Below are positions 52,714-61,348 of a DNA stretch of 64,000 nt, in pieces (positions within the stretch are counted from its first letter, which is position 1; each line of letters begins with the position of its first letter). The position numbers and the translations under genes are program-made. Below the pieces are notes generated by a model. That model was not told where the DNA came from. It did not search any database and was given only the letters and a program-made list of their open reading frames with translations. Source of the DNA: Mucilaginibacter sp. Bleaf8 (GTDB lineage Bacteria; Bacteroidota; Bacteroidia; Sphingobacteriales; Sphingobacteriaceae); NCBI RefSeq assembly GCF_018390515.1, contig NZ_JAHBBK010000001.1, forward strand, positions 992,001 to 1,056,000, in the 5' to 3' direction.

Positions 52714-55533
52714 CTAAGGCTCAATAAAACTACCATCTCCCCTACGCCTCAGGTTATGGCCGTTTTTGCGGGGCGAGCCTGTCCACTTTTGCAGGTACGA
52801 GCGTACGCTTAGCATAAAGTACCGGCTCAGGGCGTTGCTTAAAGTATTGGTATACGAATTCTCGGTAGTTGTCTGGCTCACAAAATTGTTTTGTTTCAGG
52901 ATATCAAAAACCTGCAAATTCACAGTCAACAAACGTTTTTTAAAAAAGTCTTTTTCGATATAAGCATTAATTACCAGCGGATTACGTGTGAGGTTACTTG
53001 AAATACCTTTCACGTAATTTTTGCTGGCGTCATAACCAATGGTCAACGACCTGTTTTTCATAAAGAAGAACCTCCCATCAATAGCCAAAGCCGTAGTGCG
53101 TACATCGGTACTGGTATTACTCAAACCAAAAAAAGTACGCGCCACATCATAAGATACAAACGGGTTAACCTCTATACTTTCATTCGGATTAATGCGTGGA
53201 CCCAACCGCTCGTTCAAATGCCAGGATGTAGTGAAGCTTTTGATATTATCGGTCATGGATACGCCGCGGTTGTAGCTTGCACTACCGTTTAATGACAGAT
53301 TATATTTACGGTCGGCCAGTTGCTTGGATATGTTATAGTAGCCATTTACCCCATAAGATCCGTTTAGATTCAGAAAACGGGTTTCGGTTTTGAAGGAATT
53401 AAACACATCAGCAATACGCACGTTATTGGTTACAATTTGCTTGCTGGTAATGCTGGTATTGATAGCGCCCGATATATTCAGATGAGAATTAACCAGATAA
53501 TTGTTGTACTGGGCATTGATACTGTGCCTGAATGAAGGTTTCAGGTTCGGATTACCTACCACCGGATTTTGCGGGCTAGATACATCTCGAACCGGTTGTA
53601 TCTGGTTAAAGCTTGGCTCTGATGGGCTGCCCGAGTAATTAACCGAAAACCGTTCCTCGCGCGACCATATGTATTGAAAGCGGGCTATCGGTATCAGGTT
53701 AAAGTTATTTTGGTGAACCGACACACTGCTTATACTACTGCGGCTGCCATCCAGTACGGTAGGCACTGCCGTAACCCCTACAGATATATTGTACTTTGGC
53801 TTATTCAGGCGATAATTTAAAGCCAGCCTTACTTCGGTAAAAGAATAATTGAAAATATTGCTCAAGCTATCAACCCGTGCGCGGGTACCTAACGAGTCGA
53901 TGTTATCGGTAATAGCCCTGTTGTCATAAGCCCGGTAATTCATCTGGCCGTTAAACTCCAGTTGTGAAACCGGCGTAAGAGGCTCCACATAAGTAGCGCT
54001 TGCCCTGAAATTCTTGTTAAGTGTGGTACGTTTAATGTAGTTGTGCACCAGCGAATCTTTTCGCACCAAATCGGTAGAATCCTGATAATAGCGAATAGCC
54101 GTTTGCCTATCGTTAACATTGCTTTGGTTAGCGCTGTTATAACTCAATTGCACAGATGCGTTACGCTTTGGTTTCTTAAATATGTGCTGATAAAAAACTA
54201 AGCCGCCCCAGTTTGGTGCAGTATTGTCACTACTATTTTGTGTATGCGTGTCCTGATGCCGAAGACCGGTTTCGAACCTTCTGGAATCGCCGGTGTTGCT
54301 TGAACCGGTATAACTGAAGTTGGGTACTATCTTCAAATAATTAGCCGTATCCGGCGTGTACTCAAACTCAAAATTAAAGTTGTGCGTTTTGCTGGTATTA
54401 CGATTAGCGCTATTGTTGATAAAACTGATGGTTTGCCCATTAATCCGGTTACCGGCGGAGTCACTAAAAAATTGCTGCCCATTGCTATTGTTTAGTGAAT
54501 TTACGTTACGATAACTGAGGTTATAATTACCATTTATCTGTACCTTTTTGCCCCACTGGTTGCGGTAGTTTATTGATGGACCGCCCGATGTGGTGGTACC
54601 ACCGCTTCCACCGCCGCCGCCGTTACCGCCACCATTGCCACCACCAGAGTTTCCGCTTGAAGCTACACCGTTGACGGTATTTCGGTAGTTCCCTATCAAT
54701 GCTATCTGCTCGTTGCCGTTTAGCCTTTGTAAAAACACTCGTCCTTCATACCGTTTGTCATTACCGGCCCCGGCAGATAAGCGAGCAATGTTACCTACAG
54801 ACCTATCAGCCCTGGTAGTTATATTGATCACTTTTTGCGGGTCGCCATCTTTGATACCGGTACGAGCGGCCTGGTCGCCGTAATCGTCAACCACCTGTAT
54901 CTTATCAATAATATCGGCCGGCAGGTTCTGTATGGCTTTGGCTAAATCGCCGCCAGCATACTCCTTACCGTTCAGTTTAACTTTGGTTATTTTTTGACCC
55001 TGGTGAGTAACCGATCCGTCTGATGCCACCTCCATACCTTCCATTTTTTTCAGCACCTCATCAACCGTGGCATTAGGCCGCACCTTGTAATCGCTGGCTT
55101 TATATTCAACCGTATCTGTTTTATAGGAAATGCTTGGTGTACCGTTTACGATTACCTCGTGCAATACATTGGCCTGCGTACGCAATATAATGGGATCCAG
55201 TTGCAAGCGCTGTACGGCATCGTTATTGAGCATTCGTCTTACCACAGTCTGGTAGCCAATACTACTTACAGAAATAATAAACGTGGCCGATTTTACATTT
55301 TTCAGGGTAAAAGCCCCGTCGGCATTGGTAGTGGTGCTTACGCTGTCTGTTCCGGCTTTAACTTTTACCGTAGCACCAATTACAGCATTATTGGCAGTGT
55401 CTTTTACCATGCCGCTTACATCGCGCAACGCAACCGCTTTGGCGCTATTCGGCGCTTTAACGGCAGCAGGTACCTGTGCAAAAAGCCGGCAGCTACAGAA
55501 AGTTAGCAAAAAAAACAGTAAAAATTTAACCAT
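52714..55533 (-). CDS. Outer-membrane beta-barrel protein of the TonB-receptor type
   Basis: 939 residues. A signal peptide (LLFFLLTFCSCRLFAQ) leads to a carboxypeptidase-regulatory-like domain (about 35-125: SGMVKDTANNAVIGATVKVKAG), then a plug-like region with VNGTPSISYKTDTVEYKASD and GMEVASDGSVTHQGQKITKV, and DKIQVVDDYGDQAARTGIKDGDP. A glycine-rich low-complexity insertion lies at about 290-315. The rest is a beta barrel with many NNS/N-rich loops; no SusD partner follows. This is the OMP_b-brl_3 group; the transport substrate is unknown. Confidence 0.85.
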   Translation of the reverse strand: MVKFLLFFLLTFCSCRLFAQVPAAVKAPNSAKAVALRDVSGMVKDTANNAVIGATVKVKAGTDSVSTTTNADGAFTLKNVKSATFIISVSSIGYQTVVRRMLNNDAVQRLQLDPIILRTQANVLHEVIVNGTPSISYKTDTVEYKASDYKVRPNATVDEVLKKMEGMEVASDGSVTHQGQKITKVKLNGKEYAGGDLAKAIQNLPADIIDKIQVVDDYGDQAARTGIKDGDPQKVINITTRADRSVGNIARLSAGAGNDKRYEGRVFLQRLNGNEQIALIGNYRNTVNGVASSGNSGGGNGGGNGGGGGSGGTTTSGGPSINYRNQWGKKVQINGNYNLSYRNVNSLNNSNGQQFFSDSAGNRINGQTISFINNSANRNTSKTHNFNFEFEYTPDTANYLKIVPNFSYTGSSNTGDSRRFETGLRHQDTHTQNSSDNTAPNWGGLVFYQHIFKKPKRNASVQLSYNSANQSNVNDRQTAIRYYQDSTDLVRKDSLVHNYIKRTTLNKNFRASATYVEPLTPVSQLEFNGQMNYRAYDNRAITDNIDSLGTRARVDSLSNIFNYSFTEVRLALNYRLNKPKYNISVGVTAVPTVLDGSRSSISSVSVHQNNFNLIPIARFQYIWSREERFSVNYSGSPSEPSFNQIQPVRDVSSPQNPVVGNPNLKPSFRHSINAQYNNYLVNSHLNISGAINTSITSKQIVTNNVRIADVFNSFKTETRFLNLNGSYGVNGYYNISKQLADRKYNLSLNGSASYNRGVSMTDNIKSFTTSWHLNERLGPRINPNESIEVNPFVSYDVARTFFGLSNTSTDVRTTALAIDGRFFFMKNRSLTIGYDASKNYVKGISSNLTRNPLVINAYIEKDFFKKRLLTVNLQVFDILKQNNFVSQTTTENSYTNTLSNALSRYFMLSVRSYLQKWTGSPRKNGHNLRRRGDGSFIEP

Positions 55534-55582
55534 TGATAAAGCCGGTAGCGTGTTAATTGGTTACAGGTTAAAATATCCCTAC

Positions 55583-55590
55583 CAAATCTA
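55583..55590 (-). promoter_or_regulatory. Candidate -7 element for the outer-membrane barrel gene
   Basis: TAGATTTG (minus strand) is an exact TAnnTTTG. A TTTG at 55611-55608 is 17 bases upstream, shorter than the usual 19-21. Confidence 0.4.
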
Positions 55591-55691
55591 AACGTATTTA
55601 CCCTAACCAAAGCCAACGCTACGGTAATAAATTAGATACATTGCAAGCACAATGGTTATTAAAAATAAAACCATTGTGTAGATTTATATTT

Positions 55692-56129
55692 ATGAAGGAG
55701 GAAATGCATCGGTATAAATCCAAGAGGGATAACTGGCCTATGGTAGCTACCGCGTTGGTTGCATGTGGTGTTATACTGATTATGGCCTTAAACCAGTTAT
55801 GGTTTTTTGTTGCCGCTCTCTTTATATTGTTTGCATTTGCAGGTAAGTATGGTTTTGGCAACATTTATTACAATATAAACGGCAATATCCTTGATATTAC
55901 TTTCGGCTTTCATCAGCAGATTACCATAGATATCCTGACTATCAGAAAGATCAAGAAGATAAGCAGCCGGCTTAATGTCAATTCAGCAGCGCTATCGGCC
56001 GACCGTATTGAAGTTTTTTATAACAAAGTGGATTCCATCATGCTATCGCCCGAAGATCAAACAACATTTGTGGCACATCTTAAACAAATTAATCCGCAGA
56101 TTTGTACTGAGATTACGGCCATACAGTAA
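55692..56129 (+). CDS. PH-like-domain membrane protein (bPH type)
   Basis: About 145 residues. HRYKSKRDNWPMV precedes two hydrophobic segments (ATALVACGVILIMAL and FFVAALFILFAFAG), followed by a C-terminal domain with YYNINGNILDITFG and IDILTIRKIKKI and VFYNKVDSIMLSPED. This layout is that of small bacterial PH-domain proteins with a pair of membrane helices. An internal ATG at 55704 has AAGGAGG immediately before it, but the spacing is only two bases, so the upstream ATG at 55692 is kept. Confidence 0.65.
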   Translation: MKEEMHRYKSKRDNWPMVATALVACGVILIMALNQLWFFVAALFILFAFAGKYGFGNIYYNINGNILDITFGFHQQITIDILTIRKIKKISSRLNVNSAALSADRIEVFYNKVDSIMLSPEDQTTFVAHLKQINPQICTEITAIQ

Positions 56130-56150
56130 TCTGATTTATTATCTATAATA

Positions 56151-56840
56151 GTGAAACACTTATTCATCATCTTACTAATCGGTTTTACTTATACTGGCTT
56201 TGCTCAGCAAACAGTAGAGCGCGAATCCAAGCTTACACCACAGGTAAAGGAAGTGTACAATGTGTTAAGTTCCGACTATAATACACGGCAAGGCACTTAC
56301 GCGGCTTATGTGAAAAAGAAAATGATTGCCGCGGGCAGATACGAAAAAAATAAAAAGGTTGGCGCTTGGACATTTTTTAACCGTAAAGGCGAAGTGATAC
56401 AACGTTATAATTTTGACAACAACACGTTGCTTTATGATGCCCCTGAAGATACCACATCTTCTTTCCGGTATGTTATTGACAGAGAGTTCAAAGATACCGA
56501 CCGCATTACCAAGCCTGTAAAAGTGGGCGGCCGCTATTATGGCTATTTGCGATACCTGAACTTGTTTAAGCTGCCTCCCGATATGATAGGCATTAGTGAC
56601 AATGCCTTTGCCATAACGATGGAACTACTGGTAAGCCCACTTGGCCGATTGGCAGAATACAAAGTACGCATCAGATCCTTATTAAGACCCGAAGAAGAAG
56701 TGGCATTAAACCTGAATTTGAACTTACTTACGGATGAAGACAAAACCTTTATTCCGGCAACTGTTAATGGTGAACTGGTATCCACCCGCGTCATTATCCG
56801 CTGCCACCTGGTTGGTGCAGACCGGATTGATATTGATTGA
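56151..56840 (+). CDS. Secreted hypothetical protein with MORN-like repeat region
   Basis: 229 residues from a GTG start. Signal peptide MKHLFIILLIGFTYTGFAQ. The first half includes GRYEKNKKVGAWTFFNRKGE, a pattern like the MORN-type GxWxxFxxxG repeats seen in secreted Bacteroidota proteins; the second half has ITMELLVSPLGRLAEYKVRI, which resembles the TonB C-terminal domain. It lies 21 bases after the PH-like gene and is probably in one operon. Function unknown. Confidence 0.65.
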   Translation: MKHLFIILLIGFTYTGFAQQTVERESKLTPQVKEVYNVLSSDYNTRQGTYAAYVKKKMIAAGRYEKNKKVGAWTFFNRKGEVIQRYNFDNNTLLYDAPEDTTSSFRYVIDREFKDTDRITKPVKVGGRYYGYLRYLNLFKLPPDMIGISDNAFAITMELLVSPLGRLAEYKVRIRSLLRPEEEVALNLNLNLLTDEDKTFIPATVNGELVSTRVIIRCHLVGADRIDID

Positions 56841-56861
56841 ACGCCTTGACTTTATATAATT

Positions 56862-56904
56862 AAAACAGGCTATTCTACCCTTATGGTATAGAATAGCCTG
56901 TTTT
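56862..56904. terminator. Bidirectional terminator
   Basis: AAAACAGGCTATTCTA pairs exactly with TAGAATAGCCTGTTTT around CCCTTATGGTA. It lies between the plus gene ending at 56840 and the minus gene ending at 56909. Confidence 0.9.
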
Positions 56905-56908
56905 GGTT

Positions 56909-57805
56909 TTAAGAATTAAAATAAGTGCCAAGGTCGATATCCGGCAGCAAGGCTGTCTGCACGGGTGTCCACCCTAACTGGGTTTGCGTTTGCAAACTGG
57001 AGGCCGGGCAATCTACGCCAACAAAGTACGCGAGCCAGCCAAAGTGTTCGGCCGCTTCCTGGGCTGTTTTAGACACAACCGGTACATTCAGGTGCCTGCT
57101 TATCACTTCTACAATATCCCGCATTGGCACACCCTCATCGGCCACGCCATGAAATATGGAACCTGCAGCACCCTTCTCCAGCGCCAGGCGAAAAAGACGC
57201 GCAGCATCTAACCGGTGTACCGCCGGCCAGCGGTTAAGCCCCTCGCCAACGTAAGCGGCAACGCCTTTTTGACGGGCAATGTTAATTAAAGCAGGTACAA
57301 AGCCATGGTCGCCATCGCCATGCACAGATGGAGGCAGGCGCACAACTGATGAACGCACACCTTTAGCAGCCATAGCCAATATAGCCTTTTCGGATGCAAT
57401 GCGATGCGATGCCGCAGAATTAGGGTCGGGCATGTCATTCTCGGTGCCAACAGTACCTGGCTTGAGCATGGCAATGCCGGAGGTGATCACGAAAGGACGG
57501 TCAGAGCCGGCTAAAGCTTCGGCTATGGTCTGTACTGCTAAGGTGTCAGTTTTGCAAGCGGCTTCATAATCCTTAAAATCATGGATAAAAGCGGTGTGAA
57601 TAACACCATCGGCAGCCGCAGCTCCGCTTTTTAAACTTTCCAAATCGTCAAGCGCACCTCGGTGCACTTCGATACCAGCCGCTAAAAGCTGCTCGGCTGA
57701 CGAATCTGAGCGGGCAAGACCAACCACCTGGTGGCCTGCGCCAATTAATTCCTGAACGACGGCTGAGCCCACAAAGCCCGAAGCGCCGGTTAAAAATACA
57801 CGCAT
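56909..57805 (-). CDS. NAD-dependent epimerase/dehydratase (extended SDR)
   Basis: 298 residues. N-terminal dinucleotide motif TGASGFVGSAVVQEL (GxxGxxG), then VVGLARSD, TAFIHDF and SSVVRLPPSVHG. The usual YxxxK is replaced in the alignment by a segment containing ASHRIASEKAILAMA, so the Tyr appears missing and the active-site assignment is uncertain. Members of this subgroup are annotated as SDR-family oxidoreductase with unknown substrate. It is transcribed with or after the Crp-type regulator 86 bases upstream. Confidence 0.82.
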   Translation of the reverse strand: MRVFLTGASGFVGSAVVQELIGAGHQVVGLARSDSSAEQLLAAGIEVHRGALDDLESLKSGAAAADGVIHTAFIHDFKDYEAACKTDTLAVQTIAEALAGSDRPFVITSGIAMLKPGTVGTENDMPDPNSAASHRIASEKAILAMAAKGVRSSVVRLPPSVHGDGDHGFVPALINIARQKGVAAYVGEGLNRWPAVHRLDAARLFRLALEKGAAGSIFHGVADEGVPMRDIVEVISRHLNVPVVSKTAQEAAEHFGWLAYFVGVDCPASSLQTQTQLGWTPVQTALLPDIDLGTYFNS

Positions 57806-57891
57806 ATTCTGTTCTTTTATTAATTAATTCAACAGAACAAAATTGGCTAAGTCGCTATTCAAAAACGAGGACATTTGTCACCGTTTTCAAA

Positions 57892-58470
57892 TTAGCGTTT
57901 AACCTGGGCATGCCGGATACGGCTAAGCGTTTCGCGCGAAACACCGAGGTAGGATGCCACCATGTGCAGCGGCACACGGGCAAAAATATCGGGATAAGTG
58001 CTTACAAATTCATCGTACCTTTCTTCAACCGAGGAGCTGATGGTGCTGAGTATGCGCCTTTGGCTTCGGTATAAATTTTGGGTAATTATATTTTCGGAAA
58101 ATTCCTTTAAACGGGGAACGCTGACATAAAGCCCGTCAAAATTAACTTTATTCCAAAGCAGCACTTCGCTGTCTTCCAACGCATCAATTGTAAACGCAGC
58201 CGGAACCTGTTTGTGGTAGCTTTCGGGATCGGTAGTCCAACGGTGTTCGGGCGCAAATCCCATAATATACTCACTGCCGTCTGGCTTGGTACTGTAGGTT
58301 CTTAATAAGCCTTTACAAACAAATATCTTGTAACGGCAAACGTCGCCTTCGCGCAGCAATACTTCTTTTCTGCGCAGCTTTTTGCATTCTGCTGATGAAC
58401 AGATTTGTTTCACTTCATCATCTGTAAAGTTTGCTTGCGTTTTAAGATAAGTTTCAAATTCGGCTAACAT
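57892..58470 (-). CDS. Crp/Fnr-family transcriptional regulator
   Basis: 192 residues. An N-terminal cyclic-nucleotide-binding-like domain (VLLREGDVCRYKIFVCKGLLR, then YIMGFAPEHRW) and a short C-terminal helical domain with RVPLHMVASYLGVSRETLSRIRH, a winged-helix with the recognition helix in GVSRETLSRIR. The cNMP-binding residues (RxxS motif) are not clear, so ligand is unknown. A possible -7 element TATTTTTG lies at 58479-58486. It may control the SDR gene downstream. Confidence 0.88.
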   Translation of the reverse strand: MLAEFETYLKTQANFTDDEVKQICSSAECKKLRRKEVLLREGDVCRYKIFVCKGLLRTYSTKPDGSEYIMGFAPEHRWTTDPESYHKQVPAAFTIDALEDSEVLLWNKVNFDGLYVSVPRLKEFSENIITQNLYRSQRRILSTISSSVEERYDEFVSTYPDIFARVPLHMVASYLGVSRETLSRIRHAQVKR

Positions 58471-58542
58471 AGAGTACTCAAAAATAAATCTTTTAGCGTT
58501 TACTTATGGAAATATTTGGATTAAGCAATCCCAATAAACACA

Positions 58543-58574
58543 AAAAGCCGCCATAATAAAAATGGCGGCCTTTT
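58543..58574 (-). terminator. Terminator after the FKBP gene
   Basis: GCCGCCAT pairs with ATGGCGGC around an A-rich loop, with A- and T-runs outside. It lies 17 bases after the FKBP stop. Confidence 0.8.
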
Positions 58575-58590
58575 ACTTGGTAAATTTTTA

Positions 58591-59091
58591 TTAGTGTTGG
58601 TGATGGCCATCCGGACCGTGAGCATGACCATGAGACAGCTCTTCGGCATTAGCCGGACGTACATTTACGATATTTCCTTTGAAATGCAATTCCTGGCCAG
58701 CCATTGGGTGATTCAGGTCAACAATCACTGCATCTTCAGCTACAGATACTACCTGGCCCTGAAAACGGTTGCCCTGGTTATCCTGCAATGGTAAAATAGC
58801 GCCTATTTCTGGAATTTCAGCACCAGCAAACATTTCTTTAGGCAAGCTGGTTACTGCCTCTTCACTATATTCACCGTAAGCATCCTCAGCAGCCAAACGG
58901 AAATCGAAGCTGTCGCCGGTTGACAGGGTGCTTAAATTTTCTTCAAATTTAGGCAGCATCTGTCCTGCACCGTACAAAAATGTTAAAGGCTGCTCAAGGG
59001 TAGCACTTTCAACTAATGCTTCGGTGCCGCTTTCCTGGTTCACATACAAATCGTATGTTAAGGATACTACGTGTTGTGGTTGAATTTTCAT
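58591..59091 (-). CDS. FKBP-type peptidyl-prolyl isomerase, SlyD-like
   Basis: 166 residues. Opening VVSLTYDLYVNQESGTEALV, TFLYGAGQMLPKFEENL, FDFRLAAEDAYGEYSEEAV and then an inserted IF-domain-like segment, closing with VIVDLNHPMAGQELHFKGNIV, which is the FKBP core of SlyD. The C-terminus is His-rich (SHGHAHGPDGHHQH, residues 153-166), as in metal-binding SlyD. It is a proline isomerase and chaperone; metal binding by the tail is an inference. It lies 24 bases after the DUF255 gene and is probably cotranscribed with it. Confidence 0.93.
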   Translation of the reverse strand: MKIQPQHVVSLTYDLYVNQESGTEALVESATLEQPLTFLYGAGQMLPKFEENLSTLSTGDSFDFRLAAEDAYGEYSEEAVTSLPKEMFAGAEIPEIGAILPLQDNQGNRFQGQVVSVAEDAVIVDLNHPMAGQELHFKGNIVNVRPANAEELSHGHAHGPDGHHQH

Positions 59092-59115
59092 TTAAATACA
59101 AGTTTAATATATAAG

Positions 59116-61140
59116 CTACGAAAGCTCGATTTGTTTTAACGCGTCAGAAACACTGGTTAACGGCAATCCGCAGGTTTTATCTTTACAAATAAAGATCCGT
59201 GTTTCGTCGGCAATCCGGTTTTGCAACAAAGGTAAATTTTCTTGCGTTCCGCCCAACATAATTTTATTGGGGATATAGTGCTGTTCCAATTCCTGCCTTA
59301 CCTGATGTACTTGGTTACCTGTAACGGCAATTTCATAAGTACCGAATACTTCCTCCATCAATAACATGCCCCAGTTGGAGTACGATGAACCATACTTGGC
59401 CATATAAGGCATTACATTACGCAACAATTGTGCAGCAATATCTTCATAATGGCTATTTTCGAGCAGTAAGCTCAGCTTATGCAGGTTGCGTGCCATAATA
59501 GAGTTTGATGCCGGTATAACACCATCCATAATTTCTGTTTTGCGCGCTATCAGCTGCTCATCATCGCTGGCTGTGTAAAAGAACATTCCTTCGTTATCAT
59601 CATAATAATAGCGTATTGCATTATCGGTTAATTGTTGTGCCAGCTGCAGCCATTGTATATCAAAAGTAACTTCATACAAGGCAATGTAAGCCTCAACCAC
59701 ACTGGCATAGTCATCCAGAAAAGCTATAACCGGCTCGTTGGCTGCTGCTTCCTTTTTGTAAATACGGGTAAGTCTGCTATCGGCTTTTATGAGGTTATTT
59801 TTGATGAATGCGGCATTGTTTAAGGCCAGTTGCAAATAGGCTTCATTACCGAAAGTACGGTAGGCATCGCAAATCCCTTTTAGCATCAAACCGTTCCAGG
59901 CAGCCAGTATTTTATTATCCAGCCCCGGCCGGATGCGTTTACTTCGTGCTTCAAAAACCCGCGGTTTGGCTTGTGCAATCTTATCTTGTAAATCGGCGGT
60001 AGTTAACCCCAGTTGCTTAGCCAGTAACTCGTCCTGCTCTTTACGGAAAAATACATTGGTTTCTTCCTCTTCCCAATTGCCGGGTTCAGTTACATGATAG
60101 TAGATATTGAACAGATCCGCATCATCACCCAATATGGCTTCAATATCGGCTTTGGTAAAAGTATAAAACTTACCCTCTACCCCTTCGCTATCAGCATCGA
60201 GCGCCGAGTAAAATCCAAAGTCGGTCGACATCAGCTCGCGCTGTACAAAAGCCAGCGTTTCTTCTACAACATCTTTATACAACGGCTCGGAGTTCCAAAC
60301 ATATGCTTCGGCGTACAAACCTACCAGCTGGGCATTATCGTATAGCATTTTTTCGAAATGCGGCACATGCCAGCGGCCATCTACTGAGTAGCGGGCAAAG
60401 CCACCGCCTATATGATCGTATATGCCGCCGAAGGCCATCTTATGCAGCGTGAGCTTTACGTGTTGCGCTACATCCTCATCTTTAAATAAATGTGCATAAC
60501 GCATCATAAACTGCCAGTTATTCGGCATCGGAAACTTAGGCGCACGGGCCATACCGCCCTCTTTTTTGTCCAGATAACGTTTCCATCCTTTTACAATGGC
60601 CTCAATGTCCGATTTGGCATAGTCGGGCTGTTCCAGTATGAGATCAACCGCTTCATATTGCTGTATGCCTTCCGTTAAGCGAACAGCATATTCAATGGCT
60701 TCATCGCGTCTATTGGTGTAAAAGTCGGCCAAACTCATCAGCACATTCATCCAGTCCGTTTTCGGAAAGTAGGTACCGCCATAAATTGGTCGCTGATCGG
60801 GCAGGCAAATGCAGTTGAGGGGCCAGCCGCCGCGGTTGGTCATGAGCTGTACGGCGCTCATGTAAATCTGATCCACGTCGGGGCGCTCTTCCCTATCCAC
60901 CTTAATACATACAAAATGCTCGTTCATGAGAGCAGCTACCTGCTCATCTTCAAAACTTTCGTGTTCCATAACATGGCACCAGTGGCATGCCGAGTAACCT
61001 ACGCTTACCAGCAATAGCTTATCCTCATCGCGTGCTTTTTGTAAAGCCTCGGGTCCCCAGGGGTACCAGTCGACAGGATTATTAGCGTGTTGTAAAAGAT
61101 ATGGAGAGGTGGAATTGGCCAAACGATTCATAGAAAGCAT
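59116..61140 (-). CDS. DUF255 thioredoxin-like protein (YyaL/SPATA20 family)
   Basis: About 674 residues. The N-terminus [20 protein letters not shown] is the family opening, followed by the thioredoxin-like motif [16 protein letters not shown] (Cys52, Cys55) and later [12 protein letters not shown]. The remaining about 500 residues form a six-hairpin (alpha/alpha) barrel-like region with [20 protein letters not shown]. These proteins are of unknown enzymatic role. I used the ATG at 61140; the ATG at 61131 (MNRLANSTS) is equally plausible. A -7 element TACCTTTG (minus strand, 61184-61191) lies upstream. Confidence 0.88.
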   Translation of the reverse strand: MLSMNRLANSTSPYLLQHANNPVDWYPWGPEALQKARDEDKLLLVSVGYSACHWCHVMEHESFEDEQVAALMNEHFVCIKVDREERPDVDQIYMSAVQLMTNRGGWPLNCICLPDQRPIYGGTYFPKTDWMNVLMSLADFYTNRRDEAIEYAVRLTEGIQQYEAVDLILEQPDYAKSDIEAIVKGWKRYLDKKEGGMARAPKFPMPNNWQFMMRYAHLFKDEDVAQHVKLTLHKMAFGGIYDHIGGGFARYSVDGRWHVPHFEKMLYDNAQLVGLYAEAYVWNSEPLYKDVVEETLAFVQRELMSTDFGFYSALDADSEGVEGKFYTFTKADIEAILGDDADLFNIYYHVTEPGNWEEEETNVFFRKEQDELLAKQLGLTTADLQDKIAQAKPRVFEARSKRIRPGLDNKILAAWNGLMLKGICDAYRTFGNEAYLQLALNNAAFIKNNLIKADSRLTRIYKKEAAANEPVIAFLDDYASVVEAYIALYEVTFDIQWLQLAQQLTDNAIRYYYDDNEGMFFYTASDDEQLIARKTEIMDGVIPASNSIMARNLHKLSLLLENSHYEDIAAQLLRNVMPYMAKYGSSYSNWGMLLMEEVFGTYEIAVTGNQVHQVRQELEQHYIPNKIMLGGTQENLPLLQNRIADETRIFICKDKTCGLPLTSVSDALKQIELS

Positions 61141-61183
61141 GTTTTGTTCTAAACTGAACAATGAATTACAGGTTGTGTGTTGC

Positions 61184-61191
61184 CAAAGGTA
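61184..61191 (-). promoter_or_regulatory. Candidate -7 element for the DUF255-FKBP operon
   Basis: TACCTTTG on the minus strand is an exact TAnnTTTG. No TTTG at 19-21 bases upstream. It excludes the longer frame that begins at 61227. Confidence 0.4.
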
Positions 61192-61313
61192 ACCAAATGT
61201 TCGGTTAGCACTGAGGCACGCAAACACTTACGTATAACCATGGCGCTCTTATCATTCCTAATTTTATTAGCAACACGATTACTTTTTAACTTTCAGCTTT
61301 CGCCTTAAAAATC

Positions 61314-61321
61314 TAATTTTG
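61314..61321 (+). promoter_or_regulatory. Candidate -7 element for the helicase gene
   Basis: TAATTTTG is an exact TAnnTTTG. Transcription would start at about 61328, which makes the TTG at 61319 too early and supports the TTG at 61349 as the start. Confidence 0.4.
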
Positions 61322-61348
61322 TCGTTCTTAAGAAAAAGGGAGAAGATT

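Noticed and set aside
61319..61348. TTG start ten codons earlier for the helicase
   Set aside because: It would lie at the -7 element TAATTTTG, before the likely transcription start.
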